From the NCBI GenBank assembly GCA_036365455.1, contig JAWQUS010000027.1, positions 17,286,501 to 17,350,500 of the forward strand: a DNA stretch of 64,000 bases, read 5' to 3'. The stretch is from Macrosoma leucophasiata. Its lineage: Eukaryota; Arthropoda; Insecta; Lepidoptera; Hedylidae. Position 1 is the first letter of the stretch, and every line of letters begins with the position of its first letter. Shown here piece after piece: positions 54,515-64,000 of this stretch. The notes under the pieces were generated by a model, which was given only the letters and a program-made list of their open reading frames with translations, did no database searches and was not told the DNA's origin. The position numbers were made by a program, and so were the translations under genes.

Positions 54515-55140
54515 ACCAGGCTGTATTTCATATACCGATAAAGCAAGAAACCTGAAATTTCACACGTTTATTGTATGGAAACCGCCTTTAACATTTTTTT
54601 TTATATTTGTTGTTATAGCGGCAACGGAAATACTTAACTTGTGAAAATTTCAGCTTTCTTGCTATAACGGCATATGAGATATCTTATAGGCGGTTTGAAA
54701 AACTTGATGATGCTGCCGAAAATGAGTCAAGTGACGCTGAAGATCAGATTTCTGTCTGTCATCAGGCTGTATCTCGTAAACCGTGATAGCTAAAAAGCTG
54801 AAATTTTCACTAGTTATGTATTTCCATTGCCGCTATAACAACAAATATTAAAAATTACAAAAATAAAAATATTCAGGATATATATCCATCATCACTCCAT
54901 ACAATAAACGTGTTTTTTCGTATTTTTGCTCAATATTAATATTATTATTAACAGTAGCAGGTAGACTCTTAAAATTTTCACAGAATATTGATTTGTATAT
55001 TATCTTTCATATGAAATATCTATATAAAAATAAAGTAAACATCAAAGGGGGGCTCCCATACAACAAACGTAATTTTTAAGCAATTTTTTTGTACGGAACA
55101 CTTTATGCGCGAGTCCGACTCGCACTTGGTCGATTATTTT
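54430..55140 (+). repeat. Family E, long copy with an internal inverted repeat
   Basis: Start GTACCTAAAACGGGACCCTA, a CTGT/CCGT run at 54480-54514, end TACGGAACACTTTATGCGCG and GTCCGACTCGCACTTGG. Inside, 54561-54664 and 54786-54912 are inverted copies (CGTTTATTGTATGG / CCATACAATAAACG and TTGTTGTTATAGCGGCAA / its complement). Family E therefore carries a palindromic module. Confidence 0.7.
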
Positions 55141-55604
55141 ATGCTATCCAGAACCGCGGTTCGCCTGGCAGGCACTTGTACTCATCGCAATCGCCTGTCA
55201 ATTTTTTTTTTAAACTTCTCTATATATAAACTAAACCATATAAAAATTTCAGCCTTACATGTTCAAGTTTATTTTTTTTTTTTATATTTTCAAAAATGTG
55301 GGGTTGGTCACGTAACTGGCAGATCCTTGCCAGGCGATGGTTTTTGTACTTAGCATGTTATGATTTATCTCTACAAAAATTTCCAGCCTTACGGTGGTCG
55401 GAGGGTTCAGTATCTCTTGGACCATATGTACAAATTACTGATACTATGGTAAGATTTCGAACTCCGCTGCACGCAGCTGTGCTGTCGCAGCAGTACTGTC
55501 GCTGCACTACTGGACTCCATAAATATATTCTCTATAAGTTTATATGAGATTACATTCCGAGCCACGCGACAAACTCGAGAGCTTGATTTTATCCCACCCA
55601 TTTT
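55141..55604. other. Unassigned spacer
   Basis: Two patches with GGCAGGCACTTG and GGCAGATCCTTGCCAGGCGA are noted. No gene recognised. Confidence 0.35.
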
Positions 55605-56310
55605 TTAGCGTTCTGTAGATACCTGAAAATGAAGATACGGAACCTTATAAGATCACTTGTGCGTTTATCTGTCTCTCCATCTCGGATTGGGTTGAAACTT
55701 GGTACGCACATGTATATCAGTAACCCAAAAATGCACGTGTCTCGGATATCAATGCTTTTTCTTGTTACAAGATCCAATTGTGAGGATCACAAACTAGCAT
55801 TTACTATTTTCAAATTTATGGTTTTGAAGGTAATAACTGCCTCGGTAGCCTAGTGGTAGCAGGCCACTACTGCTACGCTGAGGTCCTGGGTTCGATGCCC
55901 GGGTAGGGGGTTATTAGAGATAATGGTGTAAAGTCCTTTATCTCTGGTTCTATTGGGATTATTCCATTTTCTGGAAATTTCCTAGTCCTCGAAGTTTGGG
56001 GCATGTGGCATTTAACATGGGCCAAAACGTAACCGGCGAATCGTGGGTGTTTGCATGTATGCTTGAATGCATGCATTTACCTCTGCCTACCCCTTCGGGG
56101 ATTACAGGCGTGAAGTTACGTTAACGAAGTTACGAAGGTAATAAAAAAAACCCTTACCTTGATTTTAAAACTACTGGACCTAACCTTTTGAAAAAAAAAA
56201 TGTAGAAAATAGTGCTTTACGTACGCAGGAAAACCTATTAGATATGAAAAGTAACGTAAAAATAAGAATTGTACGGAACCCTGTGAAGGCGAGTCTGACT
56301 TGTGAACTTT
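55605..56310 (+). repeat. Family E copy interrupted by SINE-I
   Basis: Left half ATACGGAACCTTATAAGATC, then ACTTGTGCGTTTATCTGTC. Right half from 56145, with TGTACGGAACCCTGTGAAGG and CGAGTCTGACTTGTG. SINE-I lies between. Confidence 0.75.
55838..56133 (+). repeat. SINE-I, complete copy with 11-bp TSD
   Basis: Starts CTGCCTCGGTAGCCTAGTGG (box A) with box B GGTTCGATGCCCGG and ends TGCCTACCCCTTCGGGGATT, ACAGGCGTGAAGTTACG. Exact repeats GAAGGTAATAA at 55827-55837 and 56134-56144. The cleanest copy in the window. Confidence 0.9.
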
Positions 56311-56751
56311 TACACTCCAAAAACCGGTAGTGTTTTGAGTGAGAACTTCTTTAGCGGCGCCATGCACTTCTTGTAATAGTTAAAAAATTAACTCGCGTCA
56401 AGACACGTGACCTTAATGGGTCATGTGACCAGAATTGCGTCCGTCTTCCGTCTGCTTTTTGGGGACCCAATGACAGCTGTCATTTTGGTGGTGGTCAAAA
56501 ATGCACAACGTTAATATTCAAGTTGTCACTTCTGCCGGCCGGCACTCCCAGACTGCAACTCGTTTTGTTTTTTTTTGTAGTATGTTTTCATAGTATGTTC
56601 TTAGGTTTGTTTCCACCGATCAATATGATCTCGTAATTCAACCAGCTTATTATTTGGTGCGTGATATTAAATTTATTAATATTGAAGCAGCTCTACTACG
56701 AACTCGCACTTAAAAGTTCAGTAACTAAAATAATATAACATATTTTTTTTT
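56311..56751. other. Unassigned spacer
   Basis: No gene recognised. A small GC-richer patch at 56.52-56.56 kb (TGCCGGCCGGCACTCC). Confidence 0.35.
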
Positions 56752-57350
56752 ACAACTAGCTGTGCCCGCGACTTCGTCCACGTGAGAAAAAATATGATTG
56801 TTCAGTATCTACCCGGACGAAGTCGTGGGCGCAGCTAGTATAAAATAAGCCTAAGTTACTCCTTATTACATCAGCTATCTGAAAGTCCCATCAGGAGACA
56901 CTCAAATTCTATTTTTTTGTATGTAGGTATGTATGGAGATAAAAGTAGCCTAAGTTACTCCTTATTACATCAGCTACCTACCCGTGGAAGTCCCGTCAAA
57001 GTCGGATACACTCCAATTCTACTTATTTGTATGTAGGTATGTATGTGTGTATGGAGATAAAAGTAGCCCAAGTTACTCCTTATGACATCAGCTACCTACC
57101 CGTGGAAGTCCCGTTAAAGTCGGATACACTCCAATTCTACTTATTTGTATGTAGGTATGTATGGATGTATGGAGATAAAAGTTCCGTCAAAATCGGTCCA
57201 GCCGTTCCCAAGATTAGCCCCGCCAAACAGACAGACAGACAAAAATTGTAAAAAGTGTTGTTTTGGTATATGTACCGTGTATACATACATATGCATTTAG
57301 TAAAAAGCGGTTATTTTAATATTACAAACAGACACTCCAATTTTATTTAT
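56752..57350 (+). repeat. Family B, full copy with an internal tandem expansion
   Basis: The head is a hairpin with 24-base arms (56756-56779 and 56815-56838, CTAGCTGTGCCCGCGACTTC...). Next come about three tandem copies of a 118-bp unit (anchor GGAGATAAAAG at 56935, 57053 and 57171). Then come AATCGGTCCAGCCGTTCCC, the CAGA run and AAAGCGGTTATTTTAATATT. Other copies have only one such unit. The 74-residue frame through it is not a gene. Confidence 0.8.
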
Positions 57351-57359
57351 TTTTATAGA

Positions 57360-57720
57360 TTTATTATGGAGGGTAATATACAACAAAAGATCTAAAAATT
57401 CTGTGAAAATTTTAAGCGTCTGAATAAGCCGTTACTGAAATTAGGGTGCACAAACACACATACAAACAGACATATTTTCGGGATAAAAAGTACCCAGTGC
57501 TGTGCGCCAAAGGTTAAAGTATAATCATACCAAGTTTCATTGTAATCGGACCGGTAGTTTTTATGTGATGCTTGAACAAACAGACAGACAGACAGACAAA
57601 ATTTTTCTAATCACATATTTGTGTTCGGTATCGATCTATTAAATCCCCTGGTATTTATTTTTTCAATATTTTTAATGTACAGAATTCACACTTCTACAGT
57701 TTTATTATAAGTATAGATCA
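57360..57720 (+). repeat. Family D, LINE-like 3' end
   Basis: TGTGCGCCAAAGGTTAAAGT, AAGTTTCATTGTAATCGGAC, a CAGA run and TTCGGTATCGATCTATTAAA are ordered as in common lepidopteran retroposon 3' ends. It ends near TTATTATAAGTATAGATCAG. No coding. Confidence 0.6.
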
Positions 57721-58434
57721 GTGACAGGTTAAGTTATAAATGTAAGTACTTAGTTTGGTTGTAATAGAGACTATTTTGCAATGAATACTGTGTAGATTAA
57801 CCATTCGTCGACTGTATAACGAAACTGTTATTCCAGCAACGTAAAGCACTTCGTTTTATGCCGTGTATAAAACCGCAGTGTGTCGTAAAATTTTTATTAT
57901 TTCCGATATGTTGACACCTTTTCATAACTCTTAAAAAAATAATAACCATATTTTCGGTGTTTTGTCTTGGCGAGGCTTACGTATATCTATATTTCATGTT
58001 CCGATCAATAGGTATATGCATTTATTCGTTTTATGACTTATGACTCGCAATTTGAAAATATGCCTACAATGAACTGTTAATTGGTCAGAAGGCTAGTATC
58101 TCGGTTGACATTCTTTCGATAGCCGCTTTCCACTTGCTGTTTTGAGGTGACATGATGATTACGATCATTTTAGAAAAACAGTAATGAACAGCAAATTGGC
58201 TTTCATATTACACCGAGTTACAGAATATTCCTGCTGGACCTGGAAATTATTATAAACTCATAAATTCTATAGTGGTATTAGGCAAGGACCCGACTAACTA
58301 AAAAAGGTCAAACTCATAATAAAGCTGCCAGCTGCCATGTTTCGCAATGTCGCCGCGACGCCGCGCCGTGGCGAACGATTTTGACAAGACAGCGGAGACG
58401 TGGGGAGTCCCTGACAAGGTGTTATTTTGATTGG
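57721..58434. other. Unassigned spacer
   Basis: A GC-rich patch near 58.33-58.42 kb (GTCGCCGCGACGCCGCGCCG) stands out. No gene recognised. Confidence 0.35.
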
Positions 58435-58632
58435 TTACCATTTAACACCCACTCAAAGACCAAGGTCAAATACAGATGCGTTACCACTCCTGAGGCTTAA
58501 GGTGTTATGCCCATTTGCCGGAAATCACAGGGCCGTACATCGGCCGTACCACCTGACCGGAATACGATAGTGCTGAACATTACCATTTAGCGGCAAGTAT
58601 ATTTAGCTTTACCAGCTTTACCACCGGTATAA
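58435..58632 (-). repeat. Family A copy, tail lost
   Basis: ACACCCACTCAAAGACCAAG through TTTACCACCGGTATAA. Inside, GGCCGTACATC is followed by CGGCCGTACC, a 10-bp internal duplication. Confidence 0.7.
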
Positions 58633-58779
58633 AACATTACCAATAGTCACTTTTTTTCGAAAATCAATCACTACATACCTAAAAGCAAACTTTAATACGT
58701 TTATGTAATTTGAATGTAATGTAGTATTGTTGGTAATTAATTGTGTTAATCTATACACCTATACATCTATACAAATAAA

Positions 58780-59101
58780 TAAAATTGGAACGTCTGTTTG
58801 TAATATTAAAATAACCGCTTTTTGTTAAATGCATATATATGTATGTATACACGGTACATATACCAAAACATCATTTTTTACAATATTTGTCTGTCTGTCT
58901 GTCTTTCTGTCTGTCTGTTTGGCGGGGCTAATCTTGGGAACGGCTGGACCGATTTTGACGGGACTTTCACTGGCAGATAGCTGATGTGATAAGGAGTAAT
59001 TTAAGCTACTTTTATACTAGCAGCGCCCACGACTTCGTCCGGGTAGATACTGAACAATCATATTTTTCTCACGTGGACGAAGTCGCGGGCACAGCTAGTT
59101 A
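58780..59101 (-). repeat. Family B, complete minus-strand copy
   Basis: The sense starts at 59098 with the hairpin (arms 59075-59098 and 59017-59040), then runs to AAATAAAATTGGAACGTCTG on the plus strand near 58780. It includes a CTGT run. This copy has no 118-bp expansion, so it serves as the reference. Confidence 0.8.
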
Positions 59102-59879
59102 ATAATAATGTGATTTTAAACATATCGTTGTATGTACCTATATGAGGGAGACAAGATAGCACGATGATTAGGATGATCCTTGAAATCAAGTAGGTTAATT
59201 AAATTGAGAAATTCTATCGCAATGCACTGGCCTTACATCTGAATTATAATTAAGAAAGCATATGAATATTTCGTACAGTAATTGAGAAAATGGTCTTAAA
59301 TGCACAATGAAATCAAAAGAACCTACGAGTTCGGGCCTTAGACGTGCAAGCATTCTTTACTTCACAGTAACAGCTCGCAGTGTTAATTAAAGACAGCTTT
59401 CAAAGAGAACAAATCTTCACACGGAAACAACATTAGACAGTATGTAGGAAGATGCCCTTTATTAAACTTGATTGTTCATTTTATACAGTTCCTCAAAAAT
59501 GTACGTTTATTTTACATTTTATTACGAACAACAAACAGTTACATATTATTTGTTACATGAGGAATATCAGTATCATTTGTCTTCATGGTAAATAATGTTG
59601 TATTAATTTAGTCAAAAGCTATTAATTTATAATTAGCGATACCTAAGTAGATTACACCACAACCGCCGGCACCACCGCGTGCTTCGTCACTGGAGCTCTA
59701 TCTACCCCATTAATCCGAATATATTGTTGACTATAACAACAATTCTGTTGTCATCTCTGTTCTAGGTGCATTTTTAGAAGTTTAATGTAATGAGTCATTG
59801 TTCAAGTTTCCGATAACTATCTCGCTCTCCACTTTATAATGTATGTTATCTATCTATCAAGTAGGTTAGTTAAATTAAG
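59102..59879. other. Mostly unassigned
   Basis: AT-rich. GTCACTGGAGCTCTATCTACC near 59.69 kb is a probable trace of the family A start. No gene recognised. Confidence 0.35.
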
Positions 59880-60105
59880 AAATCTGTATATCTATCTATA
59901 TATATATCTATATCTATATAAATAAAAATGAATGGCTAAATGTGTTGCTAAGCGTAATACTCGACAACGGCCGGATCGATTTCGCTAATTCTCTTTGGAC
60001 TGTAATTATAATTGTCCGGAGAAGGTTTGTATGAAAGAAAAGAAAGAAAAACCTACTTAAACTAACTTACTTTTCTAATGTGAACGTTATGTCGCTTGAC
60101 ATAAC
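59880..60105. repeat. TATC microsatellite with a LINE-like remnant
   Basis: A TATATC/TATCTA run (59.88-59.93 kb) is followed by AATGAATGGCTAAATGTGTT and GACAACGGCCGGATCGATTTC, words typical of lepidopteran retroposon 3' ends in reverse. The assignment is by recognition only. Confidence 0.45.
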
Positions 60106-61804
60106 GCTCAGTCGTCAATTATCGTTTTAAACAGTTGTATCGGTACGAATTGATCGCTAGTTCTAAATATTAATTAACTGTTTATTGTTTCGAGTTTTGG
60201 AATAATTGCTTCAGTACGGCTACGTACGTTGCAAATGTTGGAATGTTCAGAATAGACCAACGGAACATAGGTAGGGATTAAGAACTTCGATACCAGTAGA
60301 AATACTTTTGTTAGAACTTGTGCGAACAATTTTATATTGAACATATGCTATACGTTTTCAAGCTCGCGTAATACTGGGATAAGAAGTTACATCTGTTCTG
60401 TTTCAGGACGATTGTCTCCAGACAAATACGTGTCGACCGAGCTGCGAAATTAAATCTGAAATTTTCTTATTCTTTCCATATCAGTTTCTTCATTTCATAA
60501 CTGCTACAAATTGTTTCTGATATTACAATTTTATAAATAAGCAATAAATATTTTATATCACTGATTTTCAACTTCAGAGATATGAATATTTTGATCTCCA
60601 TGTGTTGAACAAAGCATCGGCGATTAAAATATCGCTCAGGTTTAGATGCGTTGGTTTTAAGAGTTTTAAGTCATAAATGTGACAAAATAAATACATATAG
60701 TCAACAAAGTTATAGTTGAAAACTGGACGTATGATGAGTTGACGTGAGATGCGTTGCCCCGTTTGAGACCTGCACCTGTGGCTGAAATTGCGATGAATGG
60801 TAGTATTAGTGACAGGTAGATAAGGCTAAGTAATTACTTATTATATGTTATTATCTAGCTACGGTATCTGTGGCTACACTTTGAGGTCTGTCACTGAAGC
60901 TCTACTACCCCTAAGAAGATATTGCTACTCCTAAGAAACACAAGCATGTCGTATCGGATGGGGTTGCTAATACGATCGTGCCTCTTGTGTTAAGCCCTCA
61001 AGCTCCAATCCAAAGAAAGAATCCAACTTTGCGCGTATAAAAATATCACACGGGATGTATGTATGTATATCTTACGAACTGTCTCTTATTAAGGAGCATT
61101 ACGCACGTATGTATATAGGTACAGTTGTAGAAAAACGTCGTTATAAGGGGTTCGGGTCCCGCCATAACGACAGCGGATCCCCGCCCCATTAATAACAAGC
61201 CGATCGCGAGTTAACTCCCAACTCCCTACGACCTTGTGGTATATATTCTTGGTTCTTGGGAACTACGCTATCGATTGTCCAAAGTCAGCATCTTGCCAGA
61301 TAATTTACGATTGTTTTGCTTGCGAATGTACTTTGTGATTTTTATTTCATTTACGTTAGATTCAAGCGAAATACATTTTATGCAAATTGATATAATATGT
61401 GAGAATCATGAAAGGTATTTTATTAAATTTAATATTTTTATACTTGTAACACATATACCAAAGGCTAGAGCTTTTATTAAATTCGTTTGCCGTCAATGTT
61501 AAAGTCGCGTTGTGTAATATTACTTCAGTATTTTCTATAATGTTTTTCAATTAGATTAGAGTTTTGTCTGTGATTCTACCATTTGTATCACAAAAAACTA
61601 GTTGTGACTGAGTATATTAATTCTTGTTATGGTAAAGTTAGTTTCTATGTTTTTAATTAGATTGTCACATAACTCTGTCGGAACGTAGATTTTCTCGCTG
61701 CCTGGTGATAGCTCTGGTTTTTATGTTATGTAAGAACACCCAGATATGATTGGATTAGGTCGAAAGAGGGATTGATTAAGATGGGCGAGCTTGCTTACTT
61801 GCTT
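60106..61804. other. Mostly unassigned
   Basis: No repeat recognised. It contains a possible splice acceptor (TCTGTTTCAG, 60398-60407) and short frame described under findings, and an 88-residue frame at 61236-61502 without a domain. Confidence 0.35.
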
Positions 61805-62085
61805 GCTTTTACTATTGGGCGAGTTCCAGTTTCGGAGCTCAAGGGCGTAGGCACCATTGCATTATCTATACTTTCTGACGCTAAATCTTAAGTTTTCAGC
61901 GCTGTCACGTTATGGTTAGATGTTAATGTATGAACGCGTTATAACAGTCACAGAGGTAAAACAACTTAATCCTCAGTGGTGACATTTTGCCCTACGGTTT
62001 TTATGTAGATTATAGACTACAGTATTCACTTATCATCAATCTGAACTGCATGCTGGTTTGGCAACATTACAATAAAAAAATACTT
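61805..62085 (+). repeat. Family A, old full-length copy
   Basis: TACTATTGGGCGAGTTCCAG start, CAGCGCTGTCACGTTATGG middle, CTGCATGCTGGTTTGGCAAC and an A-rich end near 62085. Strongly diverged. Confidence 0.65.
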
Positions 62086-62237
62086 ACAACATTTTTTTGG
62101 GACACGAAGGTCCGGAAATGACCTCAGGTTTGGGATCTAATTTTATTTTTATCCTTCCCGGTATCATATCGTTGAGAAAAATTGTTTGAATTGATGGTCG
62201 GCGCACGTTGTTCTTATGACTAAATATGTATTTATCT

Positions 62238-62651
62238 TCACGCCAGGTCCTTAACGGGGTAGGCAGAGAGTGTAGAGCGCCAGATATCCCGGTCCTGACA
62301 TACCTCTCGTGCCACGTCTAACTTCATCATTCTCTTCATACATGCACGCCGATTCCTAAGACTTTTGACCCCACCATCAGACAGAACTCTACCTATTTGG
62401 TCATGGCAATTCAGTCTTGATCTTCCTGGGCCTCTGCAACCATCCACATTCGCATTGTATATCTGTTTAGTCATTCGCTCATTCGAAATTCTTTCTATAT
62501 GCCCGAACCATCGGAGCATGCCTTTTTTCATTTTTACACCGATACTATGACTAAATAATCGCCAAAAAATCCGCATACCTAATATGGCCTTGAAGTTACA
62601 CAGATATAATATTAAATCATCGCTCTCTATAACTAATGCTTTTGATTTCAT
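62238..62651 (-). pseudogene. C-terminal remnant of a non-LTR retrotransposon
   Basis: 137 residues on the minus strand. The recognisable part is MLRWFGHIERISNERMTKQI, then RGPGRSRLNCHDQIGRVLSD and RNRRACMKRMMKLDVAREVC, ending WRSTLSAYPVKDLA. This LRWFGH...RNRRACMKRLM...SAYP pattern is a very common C-terminal tail of lepidopteran LINE polyproteins (family knowledge; clade uncertain). Endonuclease and reverse transcriptase are missing, and the first 25-40 residues look unrelated. The end of the coding sequence is followed by GGCGTGAAG, very like the tail of SINE-I. It is not a host gene. Confidence 0.75.
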
Positions 62652-64000
62652 TTACGTGATTTAATGCACCTAGATTTGTAATAAATGTTCAATAATTTTA
62701 AACATATAACTAAAACATCGTCTCTAGCTACAAAAGAAAAGAAAAACGAATGAAAAGCAGAGGATAACAGATAGGTACCTACTGTTTTTGTGTTTCTTAA
62801 TTGATATACCTTTAGATAGGCAATGCGTAACCTTACTTCAAAGCATATACATAATACCAAGCAAGTTGGTTTTAAACGCGGAGATGATGTCATATTGTTA
62901 AATTATTCATTGGAGCGGCACTGCGCGATACTTTACGAACTTTAATTTGGTTGTCTACTGTATTTGACTTTGTGACGGGCGCATAATGCTCGTACGTTCG
63001 TTTATTCAAGAAACATTCTCGTTATGTCAACTCAGTACACTTTGGGGCGGGCTCGTATTCGTCGGGGCACAATAGGTGGAGCAGTCTGCCATGCCAACTC
63101 GTTAGGCTGCCTCTGCTTCCAGACCGATGCGTCCACGACCTGTGTTCAGACGATTCCCAAGTGCCTAGTTGTCATATAATTTTGTATGTTGAACTAGTAT
63201 GATGTTTATAGTAGTCGTCAACTTTGTCTTTGTCAATAATATTTTTATGTTTCCACGATGCTGAATCTTTCTTGATTTCCTTGGAACTTTTTTTACGAAT
63301 CGTATTGATTAATGTTAGTTTTGAAATTCGACCTACGGCTACATCTCAAGTCGATCTTCACAAATGTACCTATTGTTCAAAGGATCTGCAAGTCGACTGT
63401 ATTTGAAGTGCACCGTGTGCAGTAGGAATTTACTAAATGCCGCCGCGAGAGCAAACTTTGACTGTATTCGAAGTCCTGCCATTGCCATTGCCAAACGCAG
63501 TGTAACATACATTGCGTTTGTCAATCAATCATGGATAAATTACGCATTGGATTGGTAAAATGTCTCGCACACATAGACCATACTCTGGAACAGTCCGTAA
63601 GACTTTGGTTGTGTTAGATAAAAGGTGTTTAAATGAATAAGTAACGGGGAAGAAATGCAATCAGTCTTTCAAAGTGTTATTTGTATGCATTTGCTCAGCG
63701 TGATGCTGCTAGAAGTGTCTTTTTCGATTGTCAGGTTTTAAAGAAAAAAATGCTCATTGTGTTGTCGGTCATCTCCAATCATCACTTTTAAACAATACAC
63801 CATCAGAGGGTTTCACTTCTTCAAAATTTTCATTCATAGGCTACTCGTAAGTATGCTCTCTAATCTATTATGAATGTACTGTCAGGTAACTGGCCGCTTC
63901 ATCACATTAGCCCTCCTTATGCCATGATAAGTAGTATTTGATCGATAAGTGGAGAGGTCCCTATCTGTTTCTATCACTTAGTCGATTGGGTTTAGAAAAA
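62652..64000. other. Unassigned end of the window
   Basis: No repeat or gene recognised. Small overlapping frames (60-82 residues) near 62.65-62.89 and 63.22-63.56 kb have no domains. A GC-rich patch lies near 63.04-63.15 kb. Confidence 0.35.

Noticed and set aside
54480..54515. CTGT/CCGT run as an independent microsatellite locus
   Set aside because: The same run occurs at a fixed position in several repeat families here, so it is part of family E.
62238..62651. Host gene for a 137-residue protein
   Set aside because: The recognisable half is a LINE C-terminal tail pattern. The rest shows nothing.

Overview
This window looks like non-coding, transposon-rich nuclear DNA from a moth or butterfly. 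The reasons are AT-rich sequence, no dense host reading frames, and many interspersed repeats whose wording I recognise from lepidopteran genomes: an RTE-type LINE with a (TGA)n tail, LINE 3' ends with CAGA/CTGT runs, and tRNA-headed SINEs. The species cannot be named from the sequence. I found no convincing host protein-coding gene. The only intact long reading frame is a 1012-residue endonuclease/reverse transcriptase of an RTE-clade retrotransposon (28239-31277, +). The element is complete: 28058-31297, with a 10-bp target-site duplication (TSD).

Layout. 0-7 kb: nested SINE and other retroposon copies, and a possible TATA/E-box promoter near 3.05 kb. 7-10 kb: a CpG-dense stretch and a degraded inverted-repeat element. 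11.2-12.4 kb: a broken mariner. 12.8-22.5 kb: many fragments of a short retroposon (called family A here), a LINE C-terminal fragment and several hairpins. 22.55-24.82 kb: a 2.27-kb foldback element with long inverted arms of 153-bp tandem repeats and a 9-bp TSD, which is the most unusual structure here. 25-27.4 kb: two copies of a small MITE, a SINE nested in family A, and a tRNA-headed SINE. 28-31.3 kb: the intact RTE. 31.3-34.4 kb: apparently single-copy DNA. 34.4-42 kb: three inverted-repeat elements, a decayed ~100-bp tandem array split by a poly(A)-tailed insertion, and further retroposons. 42-50 kb: two dead RTE 3' ends and LINE or SINE remnants. 50-57.7 kb: a GC-rich transposon-like block, a 541-bp element with ~130-bp terminal inverted repeats (TIRs), and E, B and D family repeats. 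57.7-64 kb: mostly unassigned, ending with a LINE C-terminal remnant at 62.2-62.65 kb.

Repeat names used below are local. A: ~270-bp retroposon, sense from an ACTGGTGG start to a TGACATAAAA-like tail. B: hairpin-headed retroposon ending near an AAAGCGGTTATTTT motif. C: tRNA-headed SINE with a long GTGT-rich body. D: LINE-like 3' end. E: repeat starting AACGGAACCCTTATAAG and ending with an AGTCCGACTCGCACTTGG-like motif. SINE-I: tRNA-headed SINE with a TGCCTACCCCTTCGGGG tail. SINE-F: tRNA-headed SINE of 247 bp. Nesting gives a relative order: B before A, A before SINE-I, and E before SINE-I and SINE-F. The SINE-I tail closely matches the end of the coding region of the LINE remnant at 62.24-62.65 kb. 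That suggests the partner LINE that mobilised it.
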